Shown: piece after piece, positions 38,088 to 46,049 of the stretch
Position numbering within the stretch: the first letter of the stretch is position 1
Layout of the letters: each line of letters starts with the position of its first letter
Assembly (NCBI RefSeq): GCF_001722335.1
Contig: NZ_MIHA01000003.1
Coordinates: forward strand, 310,001 to 374,000
Length of the DNA: 64,000 bases
Direction: 5' to 3'
Origin: Mycolicibacterium flavescens
Lineage (GTDB): Bacteria; Actinomycetota; Actinomycetes; Mycobacteriales; Mycobacteriaceae
Position numbers and translations under genes: made by a program
Notes under the pieces: generated by a model
Told to the model about the DNA's origin: nothing
Database searches by the model: none
The model's input: only the letters and a program-made list of their open reading frames with translations

Positions 38088-39550
38088 ATGACCGAACCGA
38101 TCCCGCCGATCAGCACCCAGATCTCGCGGCTCGCAGCGGCGGACCCGCACGCCCCGGCGCTCACCTGTTCGGGGACGACGATCACCAGGGCCGAACTCGA
38201 CGCGTCCACCAACCGGCTGGCCCGCGCCTACGCCGAACTCGGTGTGCGGCAGGGTGATTACGTGACCGTCGTGCTACCCAACTCGATCGGGTGGGCGCAG
38301 GCGGTGGTGGCGGCGTGGAAGCTGGGCGCCGTGCCGCAGCCGCTGTCTCCGCGGCTGCCCGACGCCGAGTTGGCCGGCCTGCTGGAGCTCAAGCCCGCGC
38401 GTTGGTGGTCGGCCGCGACGACCCGACCGGTCGCACACCCAGTGTGCCCGCGGACTTTTCACCCGACCCGGCGCTGTCGGACGGGCCGCTGCCGGAACGG
38501 GTGTCGCCGGTGTTCAAGGCGATGGCCTCCGGCGGCAGCACGGGACGGCCCAAGCTCATCGAGTCCGGCAGCGACAGCCGGTTCCCGGCGCTGGCCGGGT
38601 ACCCGCTCGGCGCGCAGGAGGGTGACGTCAACCTGCTCTCGGTGCCGTTGAGCCACAACACCGGTTTCACCACGTTCGCGATCGGGCTGGTGCAGGGCCA
38701 CCACATGGTGATGATGCCGCGGTTCGACCCGCACGAATTCCTGCGGTTGGTCACCGAGCACCGCGTCACGTTCCTGACGACCGTGCCGACGATCATGCAG
38801 CGTCTGCTGCCGGTGTACCGCGAGAACCCGCAGGCCTACGATCTGTCGTCGATCCGCCGGTTCTGGCATCTGGCCGCGCCGTGCCCACCGGCGATCAAAA
38901 GGGCGTGGATCGAGCTGCTCAGCCCGGATGCGGTGTGGGAGCTGTACGGCGGCACCGAGTTACAGGCGCTGACGTTCATCTCCGGTGAGCAGTGGCTGGC
39001 GCACCCGGGGTCGGTGGGTGTCGTCGTGGCCGGTGAGATGAAGGTGCTCGACGACGACGGCAACGAGTGCCCGCCCGGCGTCGTCGGTGAGATCTACATG
39101 CGCCCGGTCCCGGGCAGCGCACCCACCTACCGCTACGTCGGTGCCACCGCGAAGTCGCGCGATGGTTGGGACTCACTGGGCGATCTCGGCTATTTCGACG
39201 CCGACGGGTTCCTGTACCTCAACGACCGCCGCGTCGACATGTTCACCGTCGGCGGCCGCAACGTCTACCCCGCCGAGATCGAGTCGGCGCTCAGCGAGCA
39301 CCCGCAGGTGCTGTCGTGTCTGGTGGTCGGGGTGCCCGACGACGATCTGGGACAGGTGCCGCACGCGCTGGTGCAGGCCGACGGCCTCGACGAGGACGCC
39401 GTCATCGCGTTCCTGTCGCAGCGACTCGAGCACTACAAGGTGCCGCGCAGCGTGGAGTTCAGCGAGGTGCCGTTGCGTGACGACGCGGGCAAGGCGCGGC
39501 GTTCGGCGGTGCGCGATGAGGTTCTCGCGCGGGCCGCGCAATCCAACTAA
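38088..39550 (+). pseudogene. Frameshifted AMP-dependent acyl-CoA ligase
   Basis: ANL-superfamily ligase split by one frame change. From ATG 38088 the first ~100 residues (to PRLPDAELAGLLELKP) read in one frame; from about 38397 the rest reads one frame lower through MASGGSTGRPKLIESG (ATP loop), YGGTELQALTF, GDLGYFDADGFLYLNDRR and KVPRSVEFSEVPLRDDAGK. The shift is repaired by adding one C to the CCC run at 38394-38396, restoring LKPRALVVGRDD. Read through, it is about 488 residues. Homologues resemble bile-acid or fatty-acid CoA ligases. It is 1 bp after php in the same operon. Real decay and a sequencing/assembly error are both possible. Confidence 0.8.
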
Positions 39551-39625
39551 CGCGCGGGCCGCGCAATCCAACTAACGCGCGGGCCGCGCAATCCAACTAA
39601 CGCGCGGGCCGCGCAATCCAACTAA
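39526..39625. repeat. Four perfect tandem copies of a 25-bp unit
   Basis: Unit: CGCGCGGGCCGCGCA followed by ATCCAACTAA. Copies start at 39526, 39551, 39576 and 39601 with no mismatch. The first copy is the 3' end of the ligase gene, including its TAA. The last copy contains the TAG of the convergent acyltransferase gene. There are no spacers, so it is a minisatellite and not CRISPR. Confidence 0.95.
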
Positions 39626-40812
39626 CGCGAGATCGGCTCGGCTGTGCCGCTGACCGACGAGTCCAGCGGCGGGACCGGACGCGCGCGCCGGAACTCCCAG
39701 CGCCGCAGCGCCTGTCGGCACGGCTCCTCGATCAGCGCGTAGCTGACCGCCGCGATCGCGAACCCGAAGATCAGCGTCAGCACCAGCACCACCGGCATGT
39801 TGCCGTTGAACGCGAACTGCCCGATCATCGGGAACACCATGGCCAGCGCGGCCAGGTGCCAGATGAACAGCCCGTAGGACCAGCGGCCGAGCGTGACCAT
39901 CGTGGTGCTGCCGAGGATCCGGTGCGGGGTGCCGGGCCGGTCGAGCACCAGCGGCGCCAGCAGCGCGCCCGCCACCACGGCGCCCATCGCGGTCTTGACC
40001 GTCACCTGGGTGATGCTGCCGAACTGCAGGCCCTCGTTGCCGGCCAGCGGCGAGGCCGCCACCGCGAACGCGCCCGCCGCGACCAGCGCCATCACGATCG
40101 GCTGCCGGCCCACCCGGTGCGCCCAGCCCACCTTGGTCACGGTCAGTTCGGCCAGGATCATGCCGGCGGCGAACCAGGAGAAGAACGCCGGCGGCCAGTT
40201 CCACAGGTTGTGCCCGGTGTCCGGTTCGAACGGGATGCGGATCCAGAACAGGCTGGCCACCGCGGCCGCCGCCAGGACGGGGATACGCGCGCGCACCGGC
40301 ACCCGTCGCACCAGCAGGGCCAGGAACGGCAGCGCGATATAGAAGGCCACCTCGACCGACAGGCTCCACATCTGGGTCAGCCCGGCGGTCAGCGTCAGCG
40401 GCACGTAGATCTGGGTGAGGGTGAGGTTGGCCAGCCAGACCGTCAGATCGGCGCGGGCGTCGACGGCCCCGGGCAGCAGCAGCAGGATGACCACCACCGC
40501 GACCAGGTAGGCCGGCATGATCCGGACCAGGCGTGAGCGCAGGTAGTGGCCGGTCGGCGGGACCGGACGCAGCCCCCGGGCGGCCGCGGCGTGCCCGCGC
40601 CACAGCAGGAACCCCGACAGCGCGAAGAACAACGCGACGGCCAGGTCGAACCGGCCCAGTACGCGGCCGGTGACACCGCTGGAATGGCCGGTCTGGAACG
40701 CCACGTGGGTGACGACGACGCCGATGGCCGCGCAGGCCCGCATGCCCTCGACCGCGGGGACGAAGCTGCGGGTGCCCCCGACGCCCTCGTCGGTCCCGTC
40801 GCGCTCAGCCAC
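39622..40812 (-). CDS. Acyltransferase-3 family membrane protein (Rv0228-like)
   Basis: Integral membrane O-acyltransferase of about 396 residues with ten or so helices. It has family features: an early VVTHVAFQTG with the conserved His, FFALSGFLLWRG, LVRIMPAYLVAVVV and WSLSVEVAFYIALPF. It would transfer an acyl group, often acetyl or succinyl, to an envelope glycan or glycolipid; the acceptor is unknown. Synteny with Rv0228 next to Rv0227c/pgfA suggests an envelope role. Start is GTG 40812 or TTG 40824; neither has a strong ribosome site. The stop codon lies in the fourth copy of the 25-bp repeat. Confidence 0.87.
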   Translation of the reverse strand: MAERDGTDEGVGGTRSFVPAVEGMRACAAIGVVVTHVAFQTGHSSGVTGRVLGRFDLAVALFFALSGFLLWRGHAAAARGLRPVPPTGHYLRSRLVRIMPAYLVAVVVILLLLPGAVDARADLTVWLANLTLTQIYVPLTLTAGLTQMWSLSVEVAFYIALPFLALLVRRVPVRARIPVLAAAAVASLFWIRIPFEPDTGHNLWNWPPAFFSWFAAGMILAELTVTKVGWAHRVGRQPIVMALVAAGAFAVAASPLAGNEGLQFGSITQVTVKTAMGAVVAGALLAPLVLDRPGTPHRILGSTTMVTLGRWSYGLFIWHLAALAMVFPMIGQFAFNGNMPVVLVLTLIFGFAIAAVSYALIEEPCRQALRRWEFRRARPVPPLDSSVSGTAEPISR

Positions 40813-41005
40813 GTCGACTCTCAACCACGATGACCCTCAACCACGACGACGACCCTCACCACGATGACCAGTGTGCCGCCACGCTGCAAAACCGGTAAAT
40901 AGGGGTAGTCCAGCGCGGGCGGCCATGCAACTAAACGACCGCCTTAACTTGGACTGTTAGTGTCGAACGGGTTTTTCGGGTCCTGCAGGTAAAAGGAGGC
41001 ACGGT

Positions 41006-42202
41006 TTGAACCGCGCTGTCGCGCTGCGTATCGCCGCGTGCGGGATCTTGGGGCTGGGGGCCGCCCTGCTGATCGCCGCGCTGTTGCTGTCCACCTACAC
41101 CGAGGGCAAGATCGCCAAGATCCCGCTGGACCTCGACGCCACCCTGGTCAGCGACGGCACCGGGACCGCGTTCAACCCGGCGTCGCTGAACGAGGAGCGC
41201 TTCGTCATCGACCGTGACGTACCGCTGGCGCTGCAGGAGCAGGTCTCGGTGGAGTCGCCGTCGAACGCCGATGTGGTGACGCTTCAGGTCGGCAGTTCCC
41301 TGCGCCGCACCGACCAGCAGCAGGACAACGGGCTGCTGCTGGCGATGGTGGACACCGTGACCGTCAACCGCAGCACCGCCGAGGCGGTGTCCAGCGAGAG
41401 CAACCCGGGCGGCGCGGTGCAGAAGCCGCGCGCCATCGACGACGACAAGCCGCCGACCAACATCGCGCTGCCGCACGAGGGCCTGGCCTACCGGTTCCCG
41501 TTCCACACCGAGAAGAAGACGTACTCGGTGTTCGACCCGATCGCGCAGAAGGCTTACGACGCCAACTACGACGGCGAAGAAGACGTCAACGGGCTGACCG
41601 CCTACAAGTTCACCCAGAACGTCGGCTACGACTCCGACGGCGAGCTGGTCGAGCCCGTCAGGTACGCCTCGCTCTACGAGGATGACGCCGACGCCGAGGT
41701 GACCGCCCGCGCCGCGATGTGGGGTGTGCCGGGCGAACCCGACGAGTCGATCACCATGGCGCGCTACTACGCGGCCAAACGCACCTTCTGGGTGGACCCG
41801 GTGTCGGGCACCATCGTCAAGAAGGAAGACCACGGCTATCACTACTACGCCCGCGAACCCCTCAAGCCCGAGGTGACGTTCGTCGACTACACGGTGACCT
41901 CCAACGAGGAGACGGTCGAGTCGCAGGTGGCCGCCGCCAGCGATGAGCGTGACCGGGTCGCCCTGTGGGGCCGGATCCTGCCGATCACGTTCACCGCGAC
42001 CGGCCTGGTGCTGCTGGTCGGTGGGGCGCTACTCGGGTCGTTCAGCCTGCGCGCCGAATCCGCGCTGATCGATCCCGGCCTCGACGAGGCCGATCACGGG
42101 TTCTTCGACACCCAGGGCATCCAGGTGCCCGGCGCCGAGGCCAAGACCGAGAAGCTGCCCACCCAGCGGCCCAGCGACCTACCTCCGGACAGACCGGTCT
42201 GA
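41006..42202 (+). CDS. pgfA: PgfA, DUF3068 envelope protein (Rv0227c-like)
   Basis: Periplasmic protein of 398 residues anchored by an N-terminal helix (about 6-29) and a C-terminal helix (about 326-348), with a DUF3068 domain between. Homologues (Rv0227c, MSMEG_0317) are linked in the literature to lipomannan/LAM maturation and to polar growth with trehalose monomycolate traffic. The start is TTG at 41006, unusual but supported by AAAAGGAGG 7 nt upstream and by the fit to the first membrane helix. The cytoplasmic C-terminal tail is acidic then Pro/Gln-rich. The next gene begins just after its stop. No enzymatic motif is visible. Confidence 0.9.
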   Translation: MNRAVALRIAACGILGLGAALLIAALLLSTYTEGKIAKIPLDLDATLVSDGTGTAFNPASLNEERFVIDRDVPLALQEQVSVESPSNADVVTLQVGSSLRRTDQQQDNGLLLAMVDTVTVNRSTAEAVSSESNPGGAVQKPRAIDDDKPPTNIALPHEGLAYRFPFHTEKKTYSVFDPIAQKAYDANYDGEEDVNGLTAYKFTQNVGYDSDGELVEPVRYASLYEDDADAEVTARAAMWGVPGEPDESITMARYYAAKRTFWVDPVSGTIVKKEDHGYHYYAREPLKPEVTFVDYTVTSNEETVESQVAAASDERDRVALWGRILPITFTATGLVLLVGGALLGSFSLRAESALIDPGLDEADHGFFDTQGIQVPGAEAKTEKLPTQRPSDLPPDRPV

Positions 42203-42219
42203 TCCGGGCGCGGTCGTCG

Positions 42220-43857
42220 GTGGTCGCGGCGTACGCGCTGCTGCTCGCCGTTGCGGTGACCGCACCGCTGTTCGCTCCCGGCTATCTGCTGCTGCGCGAC
42301 GCGGTGTCCACGCCGCGTTCGTATCAGTCGGATGCGGCGCTGGGCCTGTCGGAGGCCGCGCCGCGCGCGTTGCCGCAGGACTTCTTCGTGGCCCTGGCCT
42401 CCTCGGTGATCGACGGCGGCGTGGTTGTCAAGGTGCTGCTGACCGCCGGGCTGTGGCTGGCCGGCTGGGGCGCGGCCCGGTTGGCGGCGACGGTGCTGCC
42501 GGCGGCGGGCCTGGCCGGGCAGTTCGTGGCGGCGACGCTGGCGGTATGGAATCCCTATGTCGCCGAACGGCTTCTGCAGGGTCACTGGAGCCTGCTGCTG
42601 GGCTACGGATGTCTGCCGTGGGTGGCGGTGGCGATGCTTGGGTTGCGCGCGTCGATGTCGTGGGGTGCGCTCGGCGCGCTGGTGTTCTGGATCGCGCTGG
42701 CCGGGCTGACTCCGACCGGGCTGGTGCTGGCGGCGACGGTCGCCTTGGTGTGTGTTGCGGTTGCCGGGCAAGGGCTTTCGCGCTTTTGGTGCGCGGCGGT
42801 CGGGCTGGGCGCGGCGGTGGTGGCGGCGCTGCCGTGGCTGGTCGCGGCCGCGGTCGCACGCTCGTTGTCGTCGTCGCAGGATCCGGCGGTGGGCGCGTTC
42901 GCGGCGCGCGCCGAACCGGGCCTGGGAACCCTGTTCAGCCTGGCCGGCCTGGGTGGCATCTGGAACAGCGACGCGGTACCGGGCTCGCGCACAACACTTT
43001 TCGCTGTCGTGGCGACAGCGGTTCTGGTGGGTGTGGTGGTGCTCGGTCTGCCCGCCGCGGTGCGCCGACCGGCGGCGGTGCCGCTGCTGGTGCTCGCCGG
43101 TGTCGCGGTCGTTGTGCCCGCGCTGATGGCGACCGGGCCCGGCCTGGTGGTCACCGAAGCGGTGATCCACACGCTGCCGGGGCTCGGGATCGTGCGCGAC
43201 GGGCAGAAGTGGGTGGCGCTGGCGATGCCGGGTTATGCGGTCGCGGGGGCGGGTGCGGTGCTGGCACTGCGACGCATCCCGGCGGCGGCGACGGCGGCGG
43301 TGTGCTGTGCGGCGCTGCTCGCGGTGCTGCCGGACCTGGCCTGGGGGGTGGGCGGCAAGGTGTCGGCGGTGCAGTATCCGCCGGGTTGGGCGCGGGTGGC
43401 GGCGATGGTCAACGCCGACCCGCGGCCGGTGGCGGTGCTGCCGGTCGACAGCATGCGCCGCTTCGACTGGGCCGGTGAGGCACCGGTGCTCGATCCCCTG
43501 CCGCGCTGGGTCCGCGCCGACGTGCTCAGCACCGGGGACCTGCAGATCGGGTCTCGGACGGTGTACGGCGAGGGGCGGCGCGCGCGCGACGTGCAAGAGC
43601 TGTTGCTGCGTGGGGTGGACCAGAACCTGCTCGCCGACGCCGGTGTCGGATGGGTGGTGGTCGAATCCAACGGGTCGACAGAGCGTTTGGCCTTGCCGGT
43701 CGCCTACACCGACGAGGACGTCACGCTCTACCGGGTGGGCGGGTCGGCGCCGGCAGCCGAGGGTCGGACGATCGTGTTGATCGCGCACCTGGCGTGGTTG
43801 GCAATGCTCGTCGCGGGCGCCGGTGTGGCGCTGCATCACCGTTTCCGGCGTAGATGA
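42220..43857 (+). CDS. Large polytopic membrane protein (Rv0226c-like)
   Basis: Membrane protein of about 545 residues with roughly a dozen hydrophobic helices and a C-terminal exported domain. The layout resembles GT-C-type glycosyltransferases, and the N-terminal loop LLLRDAVSTPRSYQSDAALGL has an Asp near the membrane where such enzymes keep their catalytic acid; this is not proof of activity. The frame is open upstream inside pgfA, but the first start codon outside it is GTG 42220, 17 bp after the pgfA stop. Position matches Rv0226c, and co-transcription with pgfA suggests a shared role in lipoglycan or envelope assembly. Convergent with vapC, 7 bp apart. Confidence 0.82.
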   Translation: MVAAYALLLAVAVTAPLFAPGYLLLRDAVSTPRSYQSDAALGLSEAAPRALPQDFFVALASSVIDGGVVVKVLLTAGLWLAGWGAARLAATVLPAAGLAGQFVAATLAVWNPYVAERLLQGHWSLLLGYGCLPWVAVAMLGLRASMSWGALGALVFWIALAGLTPTGLVLAATVALVCVAVAGQGLSRFWCAAVGLGAAVVAALPWLVAAAVARSLSSSQDPAVGAFAARAEPGLGTLFSLAGLGGIWNSDAVPGSRTTLFAVVATAVLVGVVVLGLPAAVRRPAAVPLLVLAGVAVVVPALMATGPGLVVTEAVIHTLPGLGIVRDGQKWVALAMPGYAVAGAGAVLALRRIPAAATAAVCCAALLAVLPDLAWGVGGKVSAVQYPPGWARVAAMVNADPRPVAVLPVDSMRRFDWAGEAPVLDPLPRWVRADVLSTGDLQIGSRTVYGEGRRARDVQELLLRGVDQNLLADAGVGWVVVESNGSTERLALPVAYTDEDVTLYRVGGSAPAAEGRTIVLIAHLAWLAMLVAGAGVALHHRFRRR

Positions 43858-43864
43858 TCGGTTC

Positions 43865-44269
43865 TCACACGGCGACAACGCGAATCAGATCGTCGAGCCC
43901 CCTGAAGTCATCGGCGTTGCGCGTGTACAGATCCAGTTGATGCGCGTGCGCAGTCGCAGCGATCAGAAGGTTGGCGAATCGCTTTCGCGGCGTGCGTCGC
44001 TTGGCAACCGCAGCGGCCACCACAAGTGAGTAGCTACGGACAGCGGCGGTGTCGAAGGAGATGGGCTCGAAAAGCGATTCCACTTCTTGCAGGCGAGTCT
44101 GACGCTTGGCAGCCTCGCTCGGGTCGGCGGCGAGGAGCGGGCCCGCGGCGAGTTCAGCGGCTGTCACGGCCGAGATCGCCACCTCGTCCGGCAGGGACGC
44201 TACGACAACCGGGTCATGCCAGTCGATCACGATCGACGTGTCCAGTAACCCCGCGGCACGCCCAGCCAC
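43865..44269 (-). CDS. VapC-type PIN-domain toxin
   Basis: Putative ribonuclease toxin of 134 residues from GTG 44269, one base after the antitoxin stop. PIN-domain acids visible: Asp10 in LLDTSIVID and Glu39 in VTAAELAAG. Further on, RFANLLIAATAHAHQLDLYTR carries Asn where I expect the third catalytic Asp (normally xDxLIAATA), and NADDF supplies another acid. The longer frame to 44365 overlaps the antitoxin and is rejected. By eye, GC content is lower than in the neighbours, suggesting transfer. It forms an operon with the antitoxin upstream. Confidence 0.88.
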   Translation of the reverse strand: MAGRAAGLLDTSIVIDWHDPVVVASLPDEVAISAVTAAELAAGPLLAADPSEAAKRQTRLQEVESLFEPISFDTAAVRSYSLVVAAAVAKRRTPRKRFANLLIAATAHAHQLDLYTRNADDFRGLDDLIRVVAV

Positions 44270-44270
44270 G

Positions 44271-44519
44271 CTAAACGCCCTGATCGATCGCGTGGTCCAG
44301 CTCAGCGCGGAACTTGCGGTGGTCGATGCGTACCCCCGTCGACGCCAGCCTTGCGATCTCGTCACGGGAGACGAAGGTGCGGCGCCCGCCCCGGATCGGA
44401 CGCAGTTCGGCCACCGGTTCGCCGTTTCGCGTCACAACGAAGGTCTCACCCGCGGTCACCGCATCGATGACCTTCGCGTTCTCGTTACGCAAGTCGCGCT
44501 GGGGGATCGTACGCCTCAT
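44271..44519 (-). CDS. Phd/YefM-type antitoxin (VapB partner)
   Basis: Antitoxin of 82 residues with the Phd/YefM N-terminal DNA-binding fold: RDLRNENAKVIDAVTAGETF followed by VVTRNGEPVAELRPI. The C-terminal half is the expected toxin-wrapping tail. ATG at 44519. A TACACT -10 lies 6 nt before the ATG (leaderless), overlapped by a GTAGCA/TGCTAC inverted repeat, fitting autoregulation by the toxin-antitoxin complex. The toxin GTG follows its stop by one base. Confidence 0.88.
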   Translation of the reverse strand: MRRTIPQRDLRNENAKVIDAVTAGETFVVTRNGEPVAELRPIRGGRRTFVSRDEIARLASTGVRIDHRKFRAELDHAIDQGV

Positions 44520-44525
44520 CGGGCC

Positions 44526-44545
44526 AGTGTAGCAACGTATGCTAC
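44526..44545 (-). promoter_or_regulatory. vapB promoter and operator-like inverted repeat
   Basis: GTAGCA (44529-44534), 5-bp spacer and TGCTAC (44540-44545) form a perfect dyad. On the minus strand it runs straight into TACACT (44531-44526), 6 nt before the vapB ATG. Further GCTACGC copies follow at 44541 and 44551. This is typical antitoxin autoregulation geometry. Confidence 0.55.
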
Positions 44546-44561
44546 GCTGCGCTACGCTCGA

Positions 44562-44638
44562 TTAGACGACGCCGCTCGGGTTCCTTCCGGCATGCACGGA
44601 CTCCAGCACCGCACGCATCGCAGAAGTGCCTTGCAGCC
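44562..44638 (-). pseudogene. Diverged 3'-end copy of the adjacent glycosyltransferase gene
   Basis: This stretch aligns base for base, without gaps, with 44852-44928, the last ~25 codons of the glycosyltransferase gene, at about 82% identity. It still encodes the C-terminus in frame (SAMRAVLESVHAG then NPSGVV) and a TAA stop. It has no upstream coding part: homology stops sharply at 44638 where a beta-propeller fragment begins. Best read as a relic of an insertion or recombination with a related genome. Confidence 0.8.
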
Positions 44639-44847
44639 CGGACGGGACACGGCTCTACGTCACCGGCGACGAACTTCTCTACGTCCATGACGCGGCCAGC
44701 GGGGAGATCCTGCAGACGATTGAGATACCCGAAGGAGATAACCAGCTGATCGTCGGCGCGGACGGGACCGTCTATGCCGCGACGCGCAGCGGGTGGATCC
44801 AGACGCTCAGTCCGATCATCGAATCGGGCGGGACCATCAGCGCTTAG
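44626..44847 (+). pseudogene. Beta-propeller (YncE/NHL-like) C-terminal fragment
   Basis: Open frame of 73 codons that reads SPDGTRLYVTGDELLYVHD ... GEILQTIEIPEGDNQLIV ... DGTVYAATRSG, one or two blades of a beta-propeller of the YVTN type. Full propellers need four to eight blades, so this is a remnant. The nominal GTG start lies in the duplicated glycosyltransferase segment. The stop is 4 bp from the stop of the convergent intact glycosyltransferase gene. No promoter or ribosome site is seen. Confidence 0.65.
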
Positions 44848-44851
44848 GGGG

Positions 44852-46012
44852 TCAGACGACGCCGCTCAGGTACTTGCCGGCGTGCACCGACTCCAGCACC
44901 GCGCGCATGGCGGAAGCGCTTTGCTGCCAAGAGAACTCGCCGCACCGGGCGTGCGCCTTGGTGCCCAGCTGTTCGCGCAGCACGCCGTCGGACAGCACGT
45001 TGCCGAGCGCCTGGACCAGTCCGTCGAAGTCGTCGACCAGCAGGCCGGTCACCCCGTCGACGATCGAGTCGGTCAGCCCGCCCGAGGACCGGTAGCCGAT
45101 CGTGGGCACCGCGTGCTGGCCCGCCTCGATGACGGCCAACGCCCAACCCTCTTTCCGGGACGGCAGCACGTGCACCCACGCCTGTTGCAGCACATGGTGT
45201 TTGGTCTCGTCGTCGACGTGGCCGTGAAAGGTGACGGCGTCGGAGATGCCCAGCAGCTCGGCATGCTCGACCAGCCGCCGCTCCCACCAGCCGCCGCCGA
45301 CAACGTCGAGTTGCAACCCCGGCACGCGAGACCGCAGCGCCGCCACCGCTTCGAGCGCGTCCTCGATCTGCTTGTGCGGCACCAGCCGTGACAACACCAC
45401 CACCCGCGGCGTGGACGCCCGCTCGGCGGTCAACGTCGACGGCGGCGCCTCGTCGAGGCCGTTGCGCACCACCGCGATCTGGCCGGGCCGCACGCCCAGC
45501 GAGGTGAGATCGCGCGCCGACGGCGGCGACACCGTCACGTACTGGTTGCGGCGATGCGCGCGCGGGGACAGCTTCGATTCGACGAACCATCCGAGCCGGC
45601 CGACCACCGCGCCCGCGACCGGCCACTGCTCGCGGTGGCAGTGGTGCACGAGCACGGCGACCCGCCGCCCGTAGGCCAGCCGGGCCATGAACGGGATCCC
45701 GTTCTGCGTGTCGACCACCACGTCGGGTTTCGCGTGCCGCAGCGGTCCGAGACCGAACCGGGCCAGCACCATCGCCAGGCCCGCCCAGATGTAGACCGTG
45801 TAGCGACCGCCGCCGCGGCTGACCCGCACACCGTCGACGACCTCGCGGCGCGCCGCCCCGGGATAGCTCGCGGTGCGCAACGTCACCTCGACGCCGGCGG
45901 CGACCAGTTGCGCGCCGATGCGCTGCAGGTAGGCCTCGCTGCCGCCGCCCTGCGGGTGACCGGTGTCGCGCCAGCACAGCAGCAACACCGATTTGAAGGG
46001 GCGGGCAGACAT
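44852..46012 (-). CDS. GT4-family glycosyltransferase (Rv0225-like)
   Basis: Cytosolic retaining glycosyltransferase of 386 residues with a GT-B fold. N-terminal SVLLLCWRDTGHPQGGGSEAYL binds the acceptor side; the C-terminal nucleotide-sugar domain has VVVLSRLVPHKQIEDALEA and the EX7E motif in KEGWALAVIEAG. Homologue Rv0225 is thought to act in envelope lipoglycan or LOS-type synthesis; the acceptor is unknown. ATG at 46012 (upstream frame to 46060 overlaps the divergent gene). TACTCT lies 8 nt before the ATG, so probably leaderless. Its final ~25 codons are duplicated, with divergence, at 44562-44638. Confidence 0.9.
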   Translation of the reverse strand: MSARPFKSVLLLCWRDTGHPQGGGSEAYLQRIGAQLVAAGVEVTLRTASYPGAARREVVDGVRVSRGGGRYTVYIWAGLAMVLARFGLGPLRHAKPDVVVDTQNGIPFMARLAYGRRVAVLVHHCHREQWPVAGAVVGRLGWFVESKLSPRAHRRNQYVTVSPPSARDLTSLGVRPGQIAVVRNGLDEAPPSTLTAERASTPRVVVLSRLVPHKQIEDALEAVAALRSRVPGLQLDVVGGGWWERRLVEHAELLGISDAVTFHGHVDDETKHHVLQQAWVHVLPSRKEGWALAVIEAGQHAVPTIGYRSSGGLTDSIVDGVTGLLVDDFDGLVQALGNVLSDGVLREQLGTKAHARCGEFSWQQSASAMRAVLESVHAGKYLSGVV

Positions 46013-46049
46013 CACCGGACAGAGTAGTCGCTGCGTAGGGTTCGAGTTC
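46013..46049. promoter_or_regulatory. 37-bp divergent promoter, glycosyltransferase / methyltransferase
   Basis: Two TANNNT hexamers face away from each other: TACTCT (minus, 46026-46021), 8 nt from the glycosyltransferase ATG, and TAGGGT (plus, 46036-46041), 8 nt from the methyltransferase ATG. Both genes look leaderless, and their -35 areas must overlap the opposite gene. Confidence 0.5.

Noticed and set aside
39526..39625. CRISPR array
   Set aside because: The 25-bp units are directly adjacent with no spacers, and no cas genes are in the window.
40818..40870. Imperfect direct repeats of CTCAACCACGA upstream of the acyltransferase
   Set aside because: Three short imperfect copies in a low-complexity stretch; no consistent spacing or link to a promoter.
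41965..42219. Extension of the Rv0226c-like protein into pgfA
   Set aside because: The added residues are Arg/Pro/His-rich and frame-shadow-like, fully inside pgfA; GTG 42220 is the first plausible start.
43865..44851. Insertion sequence or transposon carrying vapBC
   Set aside because: No transposase or integrase, no terminal inverted repeats and no target-site duplication were seen; recombination at the glycosyltransferase end explains it better.
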